NCBI GenBank assembly: GCA_965226775.1
Contig: CBDDEI010000002.1
Location: forward strand, 1,178,001-1,242,000
From: CBDDEI01 sp965226775
GTDB lineage: Bacteria; Chloroflexota; Dehalococcoidia; SHYD01
Direction: 5' to 3'
DNA: 64,000 bases
Shown: piece by piece, positions 15,835-24,569 of the stretch
How positions within the stretch are numbered: position 1 is the stretch's first letter
Layout: each line of letters begins with the position of its first letter
The notes under the pieces: generated by a model
The model's database searches: none
What the model was told of the DNA's origin: nothing
The model's input: only the letters and a program-made list of their open reading frames with translations
Position numbers and translations under genes: made by a program

Positions 15835-17265
15835 ATGGCTGAGAGGAAACAGGCAAAACCGACCACGATAGGGGAGTTGCGGTCTTCCGGCTATCGAACG
15901 ATTTCCGTGAAAGCGGAGATGCGTAAGAACATGATCGAGAAGATTCGCAAGGGCGAAGAGCTTTTTAGCGGCATCGTTGGGTACGATGAGTCCGTTATCC
16001 CCCAGGTAGAGAATGCCATTCTTTCCGGTCAAGATGTCATCCTCTTAGGTGAACGAGGCCAGGCGAAGAGTCGCCTCATCCGCTCTCTGGTCAGTCTCTT
16101 GGACGAAGAAATTCCCATCATCGCCGGTTGCGAGATTAACGACGATCCCTTCGAACCTATCTGCAAAGCTTGCCGAGATTCGGTAGAGATGCAGGGCGAC
16201 AAGGTCCCGCTCAGTTGGTTGCCACGAGAACGCCGTTACGGCGAGAAGCTGGCGACCCCGGACATCACCATCGCCGACCTCATCGGCGAAGTCGACCCCA
16301 TCAAGGTGGCAGAAGGCCGCTATCTCTCGGACGAGCTGACCATTCATTACGGACTTATCCCGCGGACGAATCGCGGCATTTTCTGCATCAACGAGCTCCC
16401 AGACCTGGCGGAGCGTATCCAAGTAGGCCTCCTCAACATCCTGGAGGAGCGTGACGTGCAGATCCGGGGCTACCGCATCCGGTTGCCGTTGGACATCTAC
16501 CTGGCCGCCAGCGCCAACCCGGAAGACTACACCAATCGCGGCCGTATCATCACGCCGTTAAAGGACCGCTGCGGCTCTGAAATCCGCACCCACTACCCCG
16601 AGACGCCTCTGCTTGAGATGAAGATCATGGAGCAGGAGCAAAACACGTTCGAAGAGACGGACAGTGGCATTAAGACCATTGTGCCAGACTTCATGCGGGA
16701 GATTGTGGCAGAGATTACCCACTTGGCGCGCCGCAGCCACGACATCAACCAGCGCTCCGGCGTTAGCGTGCGCGTTTCCATCACCAACTTCGAGAACGTG
16801 GTAAGCAACTCCCTCAAGCGGGCTATCCGTGTAGGCGAGACCACCGCTGTGCCGCGCATCAGCGACCTTCCCAGCATCCTAGCCTCCACTGCCGGCAAGA
16901 TTGAGCTGGAGAGCATGGATGAGGGCAAGGACGAGCAGATCATTGAGAAGCTGGTGCAGAGCAGCGTCCTGAATGTATTCAACCGCTACTATGCGCTTCC
17001 CGACCTTGAAATGGTCATCGATCAGTTCGACAGCGGCTTTGTGATGGAAGTTTCCGATCAGATGAAGACGGCAAACTATGAAGCGCTGGCGAAAGAGGTG
17101 CCTGCCCTCTGGGAAGCCGCGGCTAAGGTGGCCCATAGCGACGACAGCGCCGTCCTCGCCTCTGCGGCGGAGCTTGTCATGGAGGGCCTCCACTTGAACC
17201 GCAAACTCAACAAAGACAGGATACCGGGACGCGCCCAATATAGGGGTTCCCGTGCGTTCATTTAG
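15835..17265 (+). CDS. AAA+ ATPase, magnesium-chelatase ChlI/MoxR type
   Basis: A 476-aa AAA+ protein of the ChlI/MoxR superfamily. The P-loop is GERGQAKS at residues 72-79. A Cys-containing insert (CEINDDPFEPICKACRDSV) follows, then the Walker B region GIFCINELPDL, sensor/arginine-finger region ASANPEDYTNRGRIITPLKDRCG, and a helical lid. It resembles proteins often named magnesium chelatase in non-photosynthetic bacteria; no bacteriochlorophyll genes are present, so chelation of Mg is unlikely. The VWA gene overlaps its end by 14 bp. The pair is expected to act as an ATP-driven remodelling machine on an unknown client. GAGGGG precedes the ATG at 15835. Confidence 0.88.
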   Translation: MAERKQAKPTTIGELRSSGYRTISVKAEMRKNMIEKIRKGEELFSGIVGYDESVIPQVENAILSGQDVILLGERGQAKSRLIRSLVSLLDEEIPIIAGCEINDDPFEPICKACRDSVEMQGDKVPLSWLPRERRYGEKLATPDITIADLIGEVDPIKVAEGRYLSDELTIHYGLIPRTNRGIFCINELPDLAERIQVGLLNILEERDVQIRGYRIRLPLDIYLAASANPEDYTNRGRIITPLKDRCGSEIRTHYPETPLLEMKIMEQEQNTFEETDSGIKTIVPDFMREIVAEITHLARRSHDINQRSGVSVRVSITNFENVVSNSLKRAIRVGETTAVPRISDLPSILASTAGKIELESMDEGKDEQIIEKLVQSSVLNVFNRYYALPDLEMVIDQFDSGFVMEVSDQMKTANYEALAKEVPALWEAAAKVAHSDDSAVLASAAELVMEGLHLNRKLNKDRIPGRAQYRGSRAFI

Positions 17266-19564
17266 CCTAATTTCCCGGTATTCCCGTTTTGACGGGGATC
17301 CGGCCCTCCAAGACCTTGATGTAGAGAGCTTGGTTGGAGAGCTGTCCGAGCACATGCTCTCCCAAGGTGACGTGCAGTCTGCCCTCCGCTCTATGCTCCA
17401 CGACGGCTTGCAGAACCAGCCGGTTATGGGTCTCCAAGAGATGCTCCAGCGTCTAAAAGACCAGAAGCAGAAGATGCAGGACGAGAACAACGTGGACTCC
17501 GCGGTGGAAAAGATCCACGAGCGGCTGGAAGAGATCATCCGCAAAGAGCGGGAGAGTATCGAAGAGCAGCGGCAACAGGAGCCGCAGGGCGAAGGTGAAG
17601 CACAACCGGACGATCAGTCCAGTAACACACCGCAGCCGCAAGCAAGCGATCAAGACCCGAACCAAGGAGATGCCGAGACCTCCGATACCGGCGAGGATGA
17701 GGGCGAGGAAGGCGATGGCAGCGGCCAGGGTTCGCCGCAGCAGAGCAGCCGCAGACAGGGCAGCCAGCCGGGACAGCCTATGGCGGGGCAACAAGGCCAG
17801 CCCACGGGCCAGCAGTCTCAGAGCGGCGAGCAACAACAGGGTAGCTCATCTAACAGCCAGGACGGCCAGTCCTCCGGCAGCAACAGCCCCGGCGACGGTA
17901 CTCCCCAGCAGAGCAGCGCGGACGACTTCAAGCAGGCATTGGAGGAGAACAAGCTCCAGTTCCTAGAGAACTTGCCCAAGGACCTGGCAGGCGCTATTCA
18001 GGAGCTATCTAACTACGAATTCAACGACAAGGAAGCTGAGCAGCTCTTTAACGATCTTGTGACAGAGCTACGAGACCAGATGTCCCAAGGGCTTCAGGAT
18101 ATGTCTCAGGACTTCCAGCCCTCAGGGCAGCCGCAGAGCCAGATGCAGGAGATGCTGCAACAGCTCAACCAGATGATGTCCCAGCAGATGCAGGGTGGCG
18201 ATACCTCTGAAGCGATGGAGTCCTTCATGCAGCAGTGGATGCCGCAGGCGGGGCAGCAACAGCAGATGTCGCTGGATCAGATGATGCAGCAGTATCAAGG
18301 CCAGAATCAGTCCATGCAGAGCTTGCTCCAGTCCCTTTCCATGCCGCAGCGTGAGGAGATGCAGGACCTGCTGAACAAGTTATCTGACGATATGGGGCTG
18401 CGGGAGCAGTTAGAAGAACTGAACAAGCAGCTCGCCCAGATGAGGCCAAAAGACCCGGGCAATAGGCATAACTTCCGCGGTGATGACGAGTTGGATTTGC
18501 AGGAAGCCCTCGATCTCATGAAAGAGATGAATCAGCTGGACGAGCTGGAACGAGCCCTCCGCAAGGCTCAGTACGGCGACGGCCTGGAAGAGATGGATAT
18601 CGAAAAGATCAGAGAGCTGCTGGGAGAACAAGAAGCCCACAGCGTGGAGTTGATGAAGCAGCTCACTGAGGCCCTGGAGCAGGCGGGCTATATCCGCAAC
18701 AAAGGCGATAAGTTTGAACTGACTCCTAAGGCTATGCGCATGATCGGTCACAAGGCCATGCGTGACATCTTTGACCAGTTGAAGCAAGGACGGTTTGGCA
18801 GCCACCAGAGCCGCCACTATGGCGCAGGCGTGGATATGCTAGAAGAAGCTAAACGCTATGAGTTTGGCGACCCCTTCTTCTTAGACTTGCAGCAGACGGT
18901 GTTGAACGCCGTGACCCGTGAGGGACCCGGCACGCCGGTGCGCCTGCAACCCGCAGACTTTGACGTCTACCGCACGGAGCGGCAGACCCAAAGCTCCACC
19001 GTACTTATGCTTGACCTAAGCTGGTCTATGGCCCGGCGAGGCAGCTTCTTTGCCGCCAAAAAGGTCATCCTTGCTTTGCACAGTCTCATTAAGACGCAGT
19101 TCCCCCGTGACAGCATCTACGTGGTGGGGTTTTCCACCTACGCTAGGGAGTTGAAGGCGGAGGAGTTGCCGTATATCACCTGGGACCAGTCCGAGCCGTA
19201 CACTAACATGCAGCAGGGGCTGATGGTTTCTCAGAAGCTGCTCTCCAAGCACAAGCATGGAAGCAAGCAGATCCTAATGATTTCTGACGGCGAGCCTACT
19301 GCACACATGGAGCGAGGCCAGGTCTACCTAGGCTATCCGCCCAGCCCGCGTACTATCACCGAGACGCTGAAAGAGGTGCAACGCTGCACCCATGACGGCA
19401 TTGTTATCAATGTGTTCATGCTGGACCGCAGCTACTACCTTAAGGAGTTCGTGGATCAGATCACCAAGATCAATCGCGGCCGGGCGTTCTATACCTCGCC
19501 GGATACGCTGGGCCAGTATGTGATGGTGGACTACCTCACGGGCAAACGACGGAAGATCGCCTGA
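17252..19564 (+). CDS. large VWA domain protein with Gln/Ser-rich region
   Basis: A 770-aa partner of the preceding AAA+ ATPase. It begins at GTG 17252, overlapping that gene. Residues about 105-225 are a low-complexity, highly polar stretch rich in Gln, Ser, Gly and Pro, followed by a Gln/Met-rich helical region to about residue 390. The C-terminal third is a VWA domain with MIDAS DLSWS at residues 588-592 and a later ISDGEPTAH segment. In ChlD/CobT-type proteins an acidic or proline-rich linker sits between an ATPase-interacting part and the VWA domain; this layout is similar but longer. The metal or protein client is unknown. It is likely cytoplasmic: no signal peptide or membrane helix was seen. 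Confidence 0.88.
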   Translation: MRSFSLISRYSRFDGDPALQDLDVESLVGELSEHMLSQGDVQSALRSMLHDGLQNQPVMGLQEMLQRLKDQKQKMQDENNVDSAVEKIHERLEEIIRKERESIEEQRQQEPQGEGEAQPDDQSSNTPQPQASDQDPNQGDAETSDTGEDEGEEGDGSGQGSPQQSSRRQGSQPGQPMAGQQGQPTGQQSQSGEQQQGSSSNSQDGQSSGSNSPGDGTPQQSSADDFKQALEENKLQFLENLPKDLAGAIQELSNYEFNDKEAEQLFNDLVTELRDQMSQGLQDMSQDFQPSGQPQSQMQEMLQQLNQMMSQQMQGGDTSEAMESFMQQWMPQAGQQQQMSLDQMMQQYQGQNQSMQSLLQSLSMPQREEMQDLLNKLSDDMGLREQLEELNKQLAQMRPKDPGNRHNFRGDDELDLQEALDLMKEMNQLDELERALRKAQYGDGLEEMDIEKIRELLGEQEAHSVELMKQLTEALEQAGYIRNKGDKFELTPKAMRMIGHKAMRDIFDQLKQGRFGSHQSRHYGAGVDMLEEAKRYEFGDPFFLDLQQTVLNAVTREGPGTPVRLQPADFDVYRTERQTQSSTVLMLDLSWSMARRGSFFAAKKVILALHSLIKTQFPRDSIYVVGFSTYARELKAEELPYITWDQSEPYTNMQQGLMVSQKLLSKHKHGSKQILMISDGEPTAHMERGQVYLGYPPSPRTITETLKEVQRCTHDGIVINVFMLDRSYYLKEFVDQITKINRGRAFYTSPDTLGQYVMVDYLTGKRRKIA

Positions 19565-19700
19565 GATAACCAGTCTTCGGTTACGAGTTGTTCAGGCGTC
19601 ATAAGCGAGGATCGTCCTGACTATACCAGCCCTCGGTATCGAACAGTCCTCCGTCGCCGGCGCGGCGTCGCTCCCTTTTGACGACGCCTGGCTGCAGGAG

Positions 19701-20594
19701 TTGGAGGCGAACGCCACCCGTTTCGCACGGGAGGCGGGCAATACCCTCCGGAAGCACTTCCAGACGACGCTGGCGGTTGAGTACAAAGCCCAGGGCCAGC
19801 GTGACCCCGTTACCAAGGCAGACAAAGAGTCCGAGCAGTTTCTACGCGCCGCTATCATGGAGGCCTACCCTACCCACAGCATTCTGGGTGAAGAAGGCAG
19901 CGAGGACGTAGGTAGGGAGCCGGACTTTCTCTGGGCGCTGGACCCCGTAGACGGTACGGTCAATTTCATCAACGGCCTCCCCTTCTATGCCGTATCAGTA
20001 GGCGTCATGTACCGGGGCGAGCCCATCGTAGGGGCGATATTCGTGCCTACCAGCGGCTACCTGCAGGAGGGCGTGTTCCACGCTCGTCGCGGGGGTGGCG
20101 CATTCTTTGACGAGACGCCTGTTGCTGTAGCTAGCCATCCGCAGCCGGAGTCCTCTCGCCTGAGCGGCCTGCCCGCCAACTACTTTCGTATGATGCGCTT
20201 TACCGGGCCCATGAGCCGCAACGTCGGGGACATCCGGTCGCTTGGGAGCATTGCCGTGGAGCTTGTCCTGGTTGCTAACGGGACTATGCAGTACGCCGTG
20301 TTCAACCGGGCCAAGCTATGGGACGTAGCGGCGGGCGTGCTCCTGGTGAAGGAGGCCGGTGGGCTATCTCTTACTCAGGACAGCCGGAACAGCCCTTGGT
20401 ATCCCCTCCAACGCTTCCTCCCGCCCAAGAAGGAGCTGGCCGGGCCAGAAGGCTACCGCCAGTGGAATAATGCGTTAGTAGTGGCCAACCCGGAGATGGC
20501 GTGGACGGTGGCAACACACTTACACCGCAGGATCCGAGTCATGCGCACCGTACGCGAGTGGTTGGGCAAACTGCGGCCCGCCAAGCGCTCCTAA
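19701..20594 (+). CDS. inositol monophosphatase family protein
   Basis: An enzyme of the IMPase/FBPase metal-dependent phosphatase fold, 297 aa from the TTG at 19701. The metal motifs are GEEGSE, DPVDGTVNFINGLPFY (motif A) and WDVAAG (motif B). Substrates in the family include inositol phosphate, histidinol phosphate and PAP; which one applies is not clear. The frame is open and protein-like upstream (PFDDAWLQELEANATRF) back to a stop at 19602, but contains no ATG, GTG or TTG before 19701. The true start is therefore unclear, or a start codon has been lost or misread. The C-terminal 40 residues are basic. Confidence 0.85.
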   Translation: MEANATRFAREAGNTLRKHFQTTLAVEYKAQGQRDPVTKADKESEQFLRAAIMEAYPTHSILGEEGSEDVGREPDFLWALDPVDGTVNFINGLPFYAVSVGVMYRGEPIVGAIFVPTSGYLQEGVFHARRGGGAFFDETPVAVASHPQPESSRLSGLPANYFRMMRFTGPMSRNVGDIRSLGSIAVELVLVANGTMQYAVFNRAKLWDVAAGVLLVKEAGGLSLTQDSRNSPWYPLQRFLPPKKELAGPEGYRQWNNALVVANPEMAWTVATHLHRRIRVMRTVREWLGKLRPAKRS

Positions 20595-20595
20595 G

Positions 20596-21426
20596 CTAAA
20601 ACGGCGGCCAGGGGACGCTGCGGCGGCCCCCCGGCTCAGGAAAATGCCGCACCTCTAGCAACATATCCAGACGCCGTTGCAGCGCGCCTATCTCTCTTGC
20701 TGAAGTCAGCTCCTGCAGCGCGCCCAGGGGATCTTGCCCTGCCGATAGCTTCTCTCTAAAGGACTCCACGGGAATGGGCTGGCTCCGGAACTCCCAGATC
20801 ACCGATCGGCCAGGAGCGGCGGGAATGGGCTGGCTCCGGAACTCCCAGATCACCGTGCGCAGCTTCGGCTCGTCGTGGAAGGTAATGCCGTGGTCAATGC
20901 ACCAGATGCGGTCGTCCCGCCCCAGGATGCAGTGGCTCGCCTTTCTATCGGCATTGTTCGTGAGACAATCAAAGAGGGCGATGCGCTTAAGGTCTTCCAT
21001 GCGCTCGTCCCGCCATGTTGTGTAGCTTGTGCCCCGTTGCGCCACGATAAAGAGCTGCATAGAGCCGATGCCGTAGGGGCCGTCACGCATGACCGTTGGT
21101 GGGACTAAGCGCCAGCCTAGCGCCTCGCTAACCACATAGGCGGCGTACTCCCGCTGGTAGAGGGTGCCGTCCGGGAAGTCCCAGAGCGGAGCTTCTCCTC
21201 TCTGTGGCTTGTAGACCGCCAGGGTGGGGCCAAGAGCGCCGCCGTCCAGCCGGGTGAGGCAGGTGTAGTTGGAGCCCCAGGGAAGATACTCGAACGCCTG
21301 GACTTCTGCTTGCTGGAGAAAGGTGCCCACCTCGGGAAGGTCGGGCGGCCAGACGGGCGGGCTTAGACGCTCTTCGTCTGCAACGATTTCGCTGATGCTG
21401 AGAGGATACTCCGCTGCCGCTTCCAT
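20596..21426 (-). CDS. SCO1664 family protein with internal 17-residue duplication
   Basis: A 276-aa member of the SCO1664 family (TIGR03843), distantly like PI3/4-kinase folds. Recognisable parts are LAVYKPQRGEAPLWDFPDGTLYQREYAAYV (Lys and Arg in a nucleotide-pocket-like region), DCLTNNADRKASH and WCIDHGITFH. In actinobacteria the gene travels with a DUF3090 gene and a phosphomutase-like gene (TIGR03848). DUF3090 lies immediately upstream here; the phosphomutase is not in the window. A 51-bp in-frame tandem duplication repeats VIWEFRSQPIP (DNA 20770-20804 and 20821-20855), adding 17 residues just after the catalytic-like segment. Whether the product remains functional is unknown. Confidence 0.85.
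   Translation of the reverse strand: MEAAAEYPLSISEIVADEERLSPPVWPPDLPEVGTFLQQAEVQAFEYLPWGSNYTCLTRLDGGALGPTLAVYKPQRGEAPLWDFPDGTLYQREYAAYVVSEALGWRLVPPTVMRDGPYGIGSMQLFIVAQRGTSYTTWRDERMEDLKRIALFDCLTNNADRKASHCILGRDDRIWCIDHGITFHDEPKLRTVIWEFRSQPIPAAPGRSVIWEFRSQPIPVESFREKLSAGQDPLGALQELTSAREIGALQRRLDMLLEVRHFPEPGGRRSVPWPPF
20770..20855. repeat. 51-bp-period in-frame tandem duplication
   Basis: The 35 bases at 20770-20804 recur exactly at 20821-20855, with a 16-base divergent spacer giving a 51-bp period. The duplication lies inside the SCO1664-family gene and keeps frame. Confidence 0.95.
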
Positions 21427-21439
21427 CAGAGCCTCGCGC

Positions 21440-21952
21440 TTATTCGATGTGGGTCATGTGGCCATTGGAGCGGACGCAGGCGTGGCCGTCCGGGTCCATG
21501 GGGCTGCTGCACAGTGGGCAGATGGGCCGTCCCGCCGCGCAGACCTCTTCTATCTGCTGGCTCAAGGAGTGCATCTGTAGACGCTCCGCCCAGGCTTGCA
21601 CCTCCACGTTGCTGCCGGCGTCCTGCGGCCGCCCCTGGGCCACAACGACCACCATGTTGCGACGCTCGTCGTTGGCGAGGGCTAGCTGCAATGCGCGGAA
21701 CTCCATCGTAGGATTACCGCCCGGCTCGCTCTGAGCACCTGGGGGTGATTGCTCCTGATCCCCCTGGCCGATGCGCTCTAGCAATTCTGCGATGCCGTTG
21801 CCCAGGTTCTGCAGTTCGCCCTTCTCAAGCCAGATGCGTACCCAGCGGACGCCCTGGCCGACGGCGATGTAGAAGGTGCGTTCTCCAGGCCTGCCGTGCG
21901 CCCCGGCCATAAGGGTTGAAGTTGCGTCAAAAACAATCTGTTCTTCTGCCAT
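21440..21952 (-). CDS. DUF3090 family protein
   Basis: A 170-aa protein of the DUF3090 family (TIGR03847). The N-terminus FDATSTLMAGAHGRPGERTFYI and the C-terminal zinc-ribbon-like CPLCSSPMDPDGHACVRSNGH are the family hallmarks. Residues about 68-80 are a Gly/Ser/Pro linker. Function is unknown; the genomic link with SCO1664 is well known. The SCO1664 gene starts 13 bp after its stop, so they form an operon. The ATG at 21952 follows immediately on a purine-poor leader. It diverges from comB, with about 110 bp between the two starts. Confidence 0.93.
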   Translation of the reverse strand: MAEEQIVFDATSTLMAGAHGRPGERTFYIAVGQGVRWVRIWLEKGELQNLGNGIAELLERIGQGDQEQSPPGAQSEPGGNPTMEFRALQLALANDERRNMVVVVAQGRPQDAGSNVEVQAWAERLQMHSLSQQIEEVCAAGRPICPLCSSPMDPDGHACVRSNGHMTHIE

Positions 21953-22060
21953 GCCATCTATTGTGAGGGGAAAGGGTAACGAAACGCAACGGTAAGCAGG
22001 CTCTGGTAGCCGGTAGGGTCATGTATCATGGGGAGAGCCTACAAAGGATGACTATTGCTC

Positions 22061-22777
22061 ATGGATATTGAAGTAACGTACACGCCGACCGATCTAGCTC
22101 AACTGCGCCTGGCCGGCCGGATTGTAGTGGTGATGGATATTGTACGAGCGTCCACCACGATCACTGCCGGCCTAGCCGCTGGGTGCGCAGGGTTCATCCC
22201 GGTGGCATCGCTGGCGGCGGCGCGCCGGATAGTGAGGGAGCGTGCGGACGAAGCTATCCTGCTGGGAGGTGAGCGCCAGGGCATCATTGTGCCGGGCTTT
22301 GACTTAGGCAACTCGCCGGGGGAGTATCACGCGGGCAACGTCTTGGGCAAGCGCGTGGCCTTCACCACCACCAACGGGACGCGGGTCATCGCCGCGGCCA
22401 AGGATGCTGAGCGCGTAGTCATCGGCGCACTGGTGAACTTAGAAGCAGTGGCGCGGTACCTTGTAGCAGAAGGGAAACCAGTGGTGCTGGCCGCGGGGGG
22501 ACGGCAAGGCCGCCCGGCCATCGATGACCTCTTCGGCGCAGGAATGCTGGCACAACGGCTGCAGGAGATGACAGGAGCGACCACGCTCACGGAGCCGGCG
22601 CGCATGGCGCTGGCGCTGGCTGGGCAATTCCAGCATGATGTGCTGGGGCTCCTGCGCAGCGCAGATTCAGGACGGGCGATGCAGGCGGCGGGTCTGGGCG
22701 CGGATATAGACTTCTGTGCGCAGGTGAGCGTGATGGACCTGGTGCCAGTGCTGCGTGGGAAGGAGATTGTTACCTAA
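22061..22777 (+). CDS. comB: 2-phosphosulfolactate phosphatase family protein
   Basis: A 238-aa ComB-family protein. Family landmarks are DIVRASTTITAGLAAG near the N-terminus, LGGERQGIIVPGFDLGNSPGEY, and TTTNGTRVI in the middle. ComB removes phosphate from 2-phosphosulfolactate in coenzyme M synthesis, but many bacteria carry the gene without other com genes, and none are visible here. The substrate in this organism is therefore open. The ATG at 22061 has AAAGGA upstream; a TTG two codons earlier is less likely. A DUF59 gene follows after about 100 bp. Confidence 0.9.
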   Translation: MDIEVTYTPTDLAQLRLAGRIVVVMDIVRASTTITAGLAAGCAGFIPVASLAAARRIVRERADEAILLGGERQGIIVPGFDLGNSPGEYHAGNVLGKRVAFTTTNGTRVIAAAKDAERVVIGALVNLEAVARYLVAEGKPVVLAAGGRQGRPAIDDLFGAGMLAQRLQEMTGATTLTEPARMALALAGQFQHDVLGLLRSADSGRAMQAAGLGADIDFCAQVSVMDLVPVLRGKEIVT

Positions 22778-22873
22778 GTATTGGACATAGCTTTGAAAAC
22801 TTTCGTAAAATAAAGCACGAGGGAAGTCAGTCAGAAGTAGCGCTCCAATCAAGCAGAAAGAAGGACATGCATA

Positions 22874-23173
22874 ATGGTGACAGAGGAATCCGTCATAGAG
22901 GTCATGCGGGACGTCTACGATCCGGAGATCCCGGTGAACGTGGTGGACCTGGGACTTATCTACAACTTAGAAATTGAGGATGAAGTGGTCAAGATGACCA
23001 TGACCATGACGGCGCCGGGCTGCCCCTTTGGCGATCAGATCTCCTCCGACGCCAAAGAACGCATTCTAGGCGCAACAGACGCCAAGGACGCGCTTATCAC
23101 TATGGTAACCGAGCCTGCTTGGAAGCCCTCTATGATGACGGAGGATGCGCGCAAGGCGCTTGGCATTTTTTAA
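22874..23173 (+). CDS. MIP18/DUF59 iron-sulfur assembly factor
   Basis: A 99-aa MIP18 (DUF59, SufT/PaaD-like) protein. It has the family sequence VIEVMRDVYDPEIPVNVVDLGLIY and the reactive Cys in MTAPGCPFGDQIS. These small proteins help assemble or deliver Fe-S clusters; a role in maturing Fe-S enzymes is inferred from family knowledge. The ATG at 22874 has AGAAAGGAC upstream. A strong terminator follows its stop codon. No suf genes are adjacent. Confidence 0.92.
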   Translation: MVTEESVIEVMRDVYDPEIPVNVVDLGLIYNLEIEDEVVKMTMTMTAPGCPFGDQISSDAKERILGATDAKDALITMVTEPAWKPSMMTEDARKALGIF

Positions 23174-23186
23174 AGACAGCTAGCAA

Positions 23187-23219
23187 AGAAAGCGGGGTGC
23201 CTAATGCGCCCCGCTTTCT
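23187..23219 (+). terminator. intrinsic terminator after DUF59 gene
   Basis: AGAAAGCGGGGTGC and GCGCCCCGCTTTCT form a near-perfect 14-base stem with a CTAAT loop, 13 bases past the DUF59 stop codon. A-rich and T-rich ends make it potentially bidirectional. Confidence 0.88.
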
Positions 23220-23313
23220 CGTAAGTGGTGGTTGTCTCCTAGAGAGAAAACTAAGCAACAAACTGCCTCAGCGTGCAACATTAACGCCGATGCTAGCGTT
23301 CTTTCTGTAGAGC

Positions 23314-24462
23314 ATGCATAGGCGCCCCCAGTCTCTACGCCCCCCACGTCTGACACCGGTTCCAAAGCGGTCAGATCCTATATCATCGCGATTAGTACCA
23401 ATAGCGCTCATACTGTTGCTACTGGGCACAATAGTCGCGGGAAGAGCAGCTGACACTGCGCCTACGGAAGCCGAGCAGGCTGAGACACAAGAGGGCTTGC
23501 TGCCCAGATACAACGCCTTGCTACGCGCAATCCCCACTTTGCGACCCACCCCCACCCCCATCCCCACCCCCATCCCTACGCCCACTCCCCCCTCGCCCCC
23601 ACCCGCCGTATCGCTGCCCCCAACGCCCGCCTTGCCCCTTCACGGTCCACCCAGCGGGCTCTCCATCCTTCCCAGGGACAGTGCGCTGTCAGACCCCACA
23701 AATGACACTGCAGGCGCCGCGATGCCAGAAATCAGCGCGAGCGCCTACCTGATTATGGATGGCAACACGGGCGATGTACTGGCGCAGCACAATGGTCATC
23801 TGCGCCGCTCGCCGGCAAGCCTCACCAAGATTATGACTGCGCTCCTGGTCTTAGAGAATGGGAGCTTAGATCAAGTCCTGACCGTCCCAAAAGCCATTAC
23901 CTCATTACGAGAAAGCACACTGATGGGTTTGGACGTTGGGGAGCACATCACCATTCGGGATGTGTTGTACGGGCTGCTGCTACCCTCCGGAAACGACGCT
24001 GGCATCGCCCTAGCGACCCACGTCTCTGGCTCGGAAGCGGCCTTTGTGAACGATATGAATGCCAGGGCAATTGAGCTTGGGCTTAAGAATACCTACTTTA
24101 CGAATAGTCACGGACTAGACTTTGAGGAGTGGGACGGTCCCTATTCCTCGGCTTACGACCTAGCGGTCATGACCCAGGAAGCGATGAAGAGCCCCACCTT
24201 TCGCGCTATTGTTGGGGAGGAAACCTACATTGCCCGCAGCGGCGACTTGGGATACTACGTGCTTAGGAATTTCAATACCATGCTGGGCAGGTATCCAGGC
24301 GCCACTGGAGTAAAGATCGGTGAGACGGACAAGGCCGGCCCCTCCATAGTAGCCACGGCTTCTCGCGGAGATACGCGGCTCATCGCCGTTGCCCTCGACA
24401 GCAAGCAGCGTGACACGGACGCCACACTCCTGCTGGACAAAGGCTTCGAGCTAGTTCAGTAA
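23314..24462 (+). CDS. D-alanyl-D-alanine carboxypeptidase (S11)
   Basis: A 382-aa penicillin-binding protein of peptidase family S11 (PBP5-like) that trims peptidoglycan stem peptides. An N-terminal hydrophobic helix (residues 26-44) serves as signal or anchor. A Pro/Thr-rich linker (about 76-110) reaches through the wall. Active-site motifs are SLTK (Ser169, Lys172) and SGN (225-227). The third motif reads KIG (334-336) where KTG is usual, an atypical residue in the oxyanion region. The C-terminal PBP5 domain is short or absent. The ATG has no clear SD. Flanked upstream by the DUF59 terminator. Confidence 0.9.
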   Translation: MHRRPQSLRPPRLTPVPKRSDPISSRLVPIALILLLLGTIVAGRAADTAPTEAEQAETQEGLLPRYNALLRAIPTLRPTPTPIPTPIPTPTPPSPPPAVSLPPTPALPLHGPPSGLSILPRDSALSDPTNDTAGAAMPEISASAYLIMDGNTGDVLAQHNGHLRRSPASLTKIMTALLVLENGSLDQVLTVPKAITSLRESTLMGLDVGEHITIRDVLYGLLLPSGNDAGIALATHVSGSEAAFVNDMNARAIELGLKNTYFTNSHGLDFEEWDGPYSSAYDLAVMTQEAMKSPTFRAIVGEETYIARSGDLGYYVLRNFNTMLGRYPGATGVKIGETDKAGPSIVATASRGDTRLIAVALDSKQRDTDATLLLDKGFELVQ

Positions 24463-24569
24463 CTGGGGTCAGGGACATCACCAGTGCCCTTCGATATCCC
24501 CCTCTCGCATAGCCGTAGAAAGCCTCAGTTATTCGGTTGACCTACATATAAAAGCATTGTTGTTAGCCG

